Positions 51,927-54,253 of a DNA stretch of 54,253 nt are shown one piece after another. The stretch is from the NCBI GenBank assembly GCA_005880855.1, contig VBGM01000020.1, positions 1-54,253 on the forward strand, read 5' to 3'. The notes below the pieces were generated by a model. It saw nothing but the letters and a program-made list of their open reading frames with translations. It searched no databases and was not told the origin of the DNA. Numbering within the stretch: position 1 is the first letter of the stretch; every line of letters starts with the position of its first letter. A program made the position numbers and the translations under genes. Source of the DNA: Chloroflexota bacterium. Lineage in GTDB: Bacteria > Chloroflexota > Dormibacteria > Dormibacterales > Dormibacteraceae.

Positions 51927-52958
51927 GTGGTCGTGATCGGCCCGGTGGCGAGATTGGCCTCCGAATTGAAGAGGCTGCTGGCTCACGAAGAGGTCGACAT
52001 CGTTTGGCACCGGCAGCCGAGCGGGCTCCTTCGTGAACCATCCGCCGATGCGGTCGTGCTGGATGGGGCCGACCTGGTGGACGCCACGGCGGCAGTGCGG
52101 AGGGCGACGGCGGCGTCCCTGCTGGTAATTGGAACTGACGAGCACGTTGCCGCGACCTGTCTGGCCCTCGGAGCCGACTGTTGGTTGCCGTCCGGAACCG
52201 GGCCGGCGTTGGTTGGCGCACAAGTGCGTGCACTGATCAGGAAGCGAGTTCCGGCGCGATTGGACGGTGTCATCGAGGTCGGTCGTCTACGGATTGATGC
52301 CGGCGCACGGCGAGCTGATATCGACGGCCATGAGATCCAGATGACGCCGCGCGAATTCGACCTGCTCAGAGTTCTGGTTGAGAACGAGGGCAAGGTTATG
52401 AGTCGAGACCGGATCCTGGCGGGCGCCTGGAGCCCTCGTTTTGTCGGGGAACCTAAAACGGTCGATGTGCATGTGGCTTGGCTGCGACCAAAATTGGAGG
52501 GGAGCGGGATTCGCGTGACCACTCTTCGCGGAGTGGGTTACCGCCTCGATGTGCTCGGCGATAGCCGACCTCGCGTCCTGTTTGTCTGTGTTGACAACGG
52601 CGGACGCAGTCAGATGGCCGCGGCGCTGTTCAATCGTCATGCGGGCGGCCGCGCTTGGGCTGATTCTGCTGGTACGCGGCCTGCAACACGCGTTCAACCG
52701 AAGGTCGTCGAGGTGATGCGCGAAGTCGGAGTCGACCTGAGAGCCGCCAAACCGCGACTGTTGACGGTCGGACTCACCGATGGCGCAGCCCGAGTAATAA
52801 CCATGGGATGCGCAGACGGCGACTTCCCCGTTGTCAGCGCTCCAGTCGAAGACTGGGGACCTTTGGACGCCGGCGGCCAGTCGCTGGAAACGGTGAGGCT
52901 GATTCGCGATGCCATCGACGGCCGCGTCCGTTTACTGGTGTCGAGCCTCGCGATTTAA
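51927..52958 (+). CDS. OmpR-type winged-helix regulator fused to an ArsC/LMW-phosphatase domain
   Basis: A 343-aa fusion in one open frame. Residues 1-107 resemble a receiver without its acidic pocket: the usual DD is GP (VVIGPVARL), Asp46 remains in AVVLDGADL, and the conserved Lys position reads LPSG. Residues 115-208 are a good OmpR winged helix: MTPREFDLLRVLVENEGKVMS, ILAGAW, KTVDVHVAWLRPKLE and TLRGVGYRL. Residues 215-343 resemble arsenate reductase/low-molecular-weight phosphatase: P-loop VCVDNGGRS (C221-x5-R227), ADSAGTRPA, VITMGC (C295) and VEDWGPLDAGGQSLETVRLIRD. The second resolving Cys of thioredoxin-linked ArsC is absent. It follows phoU, so it probably regulates phosphate or arsenate responses. 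Domain calls are firm; function inferred. Confidence 0.88.
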   Translation: MVVIGPVARLASELKRLLAHEEVDIVWHRQPSGLLREPSADAVVLDGADLVDATAAVRRATAASLLVIGTDEHVAATCLALGADCWLPSGTGPALVGAQVRALIRKRVPARLDGVIEVGRLRIDAGARRADIDGHEIQMTPREFDLLRVLVENEGKVMSRDRILAGAWSPRFVGEPKTVDVHVAWLRPKLEGSGIRVTTLRGVGYRLDVLGDSRPRVLFVCVDNGGRSQMAAALFNRHAGGRAWADSAGTRPATRVQPKVVEVMREVGVDLRAAKPRLLTVGLTDGAARVITMGCADGDFPVVSAPVEDWGPLDAGGQSLETVRLIRDAIDGRVRLLVSSLAI

Positions 52959-52962
52959 CAAC

Positions 52963-53574
52963 TCAGGCGTTCTTGATGGCGATCGTTTCAATGATCTCAG
53001 CCGCCGATTCGCATTCATCAAGCGTCGACTCCAACGGCGAGTAGAGATCCTTCCACTTGATGAGTTCGGCCGGGGTTTGGTGATTGGTTTCGAAGAGCTT
53101 TTGCAATGCGGATCGGGTAATGAAGTCGCCTTCATTCTCGAGCCGATGTATCTCCAAGAGAACTGGCTGGATGTCGTGGAAGTCTTCCAACTTGTCCAGG
53201 GCCTTGGCCAACTCGATGCCCGCTTTCGCGAGGCATCCACCGAAACGCTTGGCGGAATCCTTGATCGAACCGATCTCGTATAGATCGATCTTGTCTGAGA
53301 CTTCTTCTGCCAGGTCGACAACCTGGTCGATCGCGTGGGCCAACAGCAATATGTCCCCTTGCTCGATGGGCGTCGTAAAGGTGAGATTGGTCAGGTTATA
53401 GATGTCGCGCGTAATGTCGTCGCACATGTGCTCGAGCTCCCGCAGGCGGGGATGTCGGTTCAGCCCATCTGCCAGCGAATTGCTGAGTTCGGTTAGAGTC
53501 TCGCTGACTAGAGCGCCTTGCTGACGGAAAAGGTCGTAGAAGCGCCGTTCGCGCGGGATCAAGCTCAGTTTCAC
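52963..53574 (-). CDS. DUF47 (PhoU-like) protein, copy 2
   Basis: A 203-aa paralogue of the Pit-linked DUF47 protein, alignable from end to end: MKLSLIPRERRFYDLFRQQG, LEHMCDDITRDIYNLTNLTF, EIHRLENEGDFITRSALQKLF and a shared terminus ETIAIKNA. It has no transporter gene beside it; it converges on the fusion gene with a 4-nt gap. It might serve the same Pit or another one elsewhere. GTG start. Confidence 0.9.
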   Translation of the reverse strand: MKLSLIPRERRFYDLFRQQGALVSETLTELSNSLADGLNRHPRLRELEHMCDDITRDIYNLTNLTFTTPIEQGDILLLAHAIDQVVDLAEEVSDKIDLYEIGSIKDSAKRFGGCLAKAGIELAKALDKLEDFHDIQPVLLEIHRLENEGDFITRSALQKLFETNHQTPAELIKWKDLYSPLESTLDECESAAEIIETIAIKNA

Positions 53575-53585
53575 GCCCTAACCAC

Positions 53586-53606
53586 CCTGCCTAAGCGTAC
53601 GGCAGG
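53586..53606 (-). terminator. Possible hairpin after rsmG
   Basis: CCTGCC and GGCAGG arms with a 9-nt loop in the spacer between rsmG and the second DUF47 gene. No T-run follows on the minus strand, so this is weak. Confidence 0.3.
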
Positions 53607-53619
53607 CGTGATGAGAGAC

Positions 53620-54249
53620 CTACAAGGGTTTGCGCGCAGGGATCCCCGACCGCCGCGGGTATCGGGCAGGGGTCGGGCGCACCTTGTCGATGATGACGAT
53701 CGTCCCCGCCGCCCGCGCCGACGATGGCGCGCTCACCACGCGCGACAGCTCACCGCCAAGGAGCCCGATGGCATTGGAGGCGCTGGCAACCTCCTCCGCT
53801 TCGGTCTTCTGTGCCAACAGCCGACCGCCGACCCGGACCAGCGGCAGGCACAGCTCCACCAGCACCGGGAGCGGCGCAAGCGCCCGCGCCACCGCCACGT
53901 CGAAGGCCTCGCGCAGCGCCGGATCCTGGCCGGCGTCCTCCGCGCGGCGCGCCACCACCTCGACCCCCTCGAGCCCGAGCGCCGCGCTGGCGTGAACGAG
54001 GAACGCAGCCTTGGCCTGGTCGGCTTCGATCAGCGTCACGCGCAGGTCGGGACGGGCGATCTTGATCGGGAGGCCGGGCAGGCCGGCTCCCGAGCCGACG
54101 TCGACCAGGCTGCGGGCGGCGCCCAGGTGGTCGACCAGAACCAGGCTGTCGTCGATCAGCGCCCGATCGGCTTTCGCCATCAGCCGCGGCCACGACGAGA
54201 TCAGCCGCGCCAGCTCATCCAGCTTAATATCTGTCATTGAGATGCCCAT
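53620..54249 (-). CDS. rsmG: 16S rRNA (guanine-527-N7) methyltransferase RsmG
   Basis: A protein of about 209 aa (GidB) that methylates G527 of 16S rRNA with S-adenosylmethionine. The SAM site is SLVDVGSGAGLPGLPIKIARP, followed by VTLIEADQAKAAFL, EVVARRAED, VAVARALAPLPVLVEL and the terminal catalytic-region KTEAEEV. The N-terminal helix region is short compared with many RsmG, and a start further upstream, outside the window, is possible; an ATG four codons in is the alternative. The usual neighbour mnmG is not seen. Confidence 0.92.
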   Translation of the reverse strand: MGISMTDIKLDELARLISSWPRLMAKADRALIDDSLVLVDHLGAARSLVDVGSGAGLPGLPIKIARPDLRVTLIEADQAKAAFLVHASAALGLEGVEVVARRAEDAGQDPALREAFDVAVARALAPLPVLVELCLPLVRVGGRLLAQKTEAEEVASASNAIGLLGGELSRVVSAPSSARAAGTIVIIDKVRPTPARYPRRSGIPARKPL

Positions 54250-54253
54250 CTAC

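Overview
This is a compact, GC-rich chromosomal window from a bacterium, centred on the replication origin. The order rpmH-rnpA-yidD-yidC-jag on the minus strand and dnaA-dnaN-recF-dciA on the plus strand, with DnaA-box-like 9-mers on both sides of dnaA, places oriC at about 26.9-29.0 kb. Transcription diverges from it. No taxonomic marker settles the lineage. The YidC is the short type without a large periplasmic domain, MurE lacks the diaminopimelate-recognition Arg, a FemAB-type peptidyltransferase is present, and no outer-membrane genes are seen. This fits a monoderm, possibly a relative of Chloroflexota/Dormibacterota; that placement is inference with low confidence.

Layout. 0-5.3 kb: signalling genes (a truncated histidine kinase, a His-box helical hairpin fused to a receiver, an OmpR regulator, a GAF-LuxR regulator, a NarL-type kinase), a beta-propeller lipoprotein and a DinB-like protein. 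4.3-12 kb: minus-strand run gyrB-plsX-fabF-gyrA-small membrane protein-kinase. 12-17 kb: the glycine cleavage system (gcvT-gcvH-gcvPA-gcvPB) behind a sigma-like protein without region 4. 17-20.4 kb: NfeD protease, SPFH protein and CPBP protease. 20.5-22.9 kb: parA-parB-lepB. 22.9-31.6 kb: M16 peptidase and the origin block. 31.6-43.1 kb: a UvrD-like helicase with a RecB/Cas4-type nuclease, two glycosyltransferases, a membrane cytochrome c, an Ig/propeller lipoprotein, a DUF4388 protein, a phosphoglycerate-mutase-like phosphatase, FemX and an atypical response regulator. 43.2-49.5 kb: a secreted phosphoesterase, folK-folP, murE, thiS-thiE-thiG (thiG frameshifted) and a Nudix hydrolase. 49.6-53.6 kb: a phosphate module with Pit, two DUF47 paralogues, PhoU and a fusion of an OmpR-type DNA-binding protein to an ArsC/LMW-phosphatase domain. 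53.6 kb to the end: rsmG.

Most unusual features: the OmpR-wHTH/ArsC-like fusion inside the phosphate module; a response regulator with Glu in place of the phosphoacceptor Asp; a GyrA whose helix-4 segment reads HSNDAVYD instead of HGDSAVYD; MurE with DDPL in place of DNPR; an rpmH with no ATG/GTG/TTG at the expected start; a thiG apparently broken by a 19-nt deletion between short repeats; and at least six genes whose -10-like box lies 6-8 nt before the start codon, suggesting leaderless transcription. Neighbouring genes are packed tightly. Same-strand 4-nt overlaps are frequent, and four convergent pairs overlap at their 3' ends. No tRNA, rRNA, CRISPR array or transposase was recognised.
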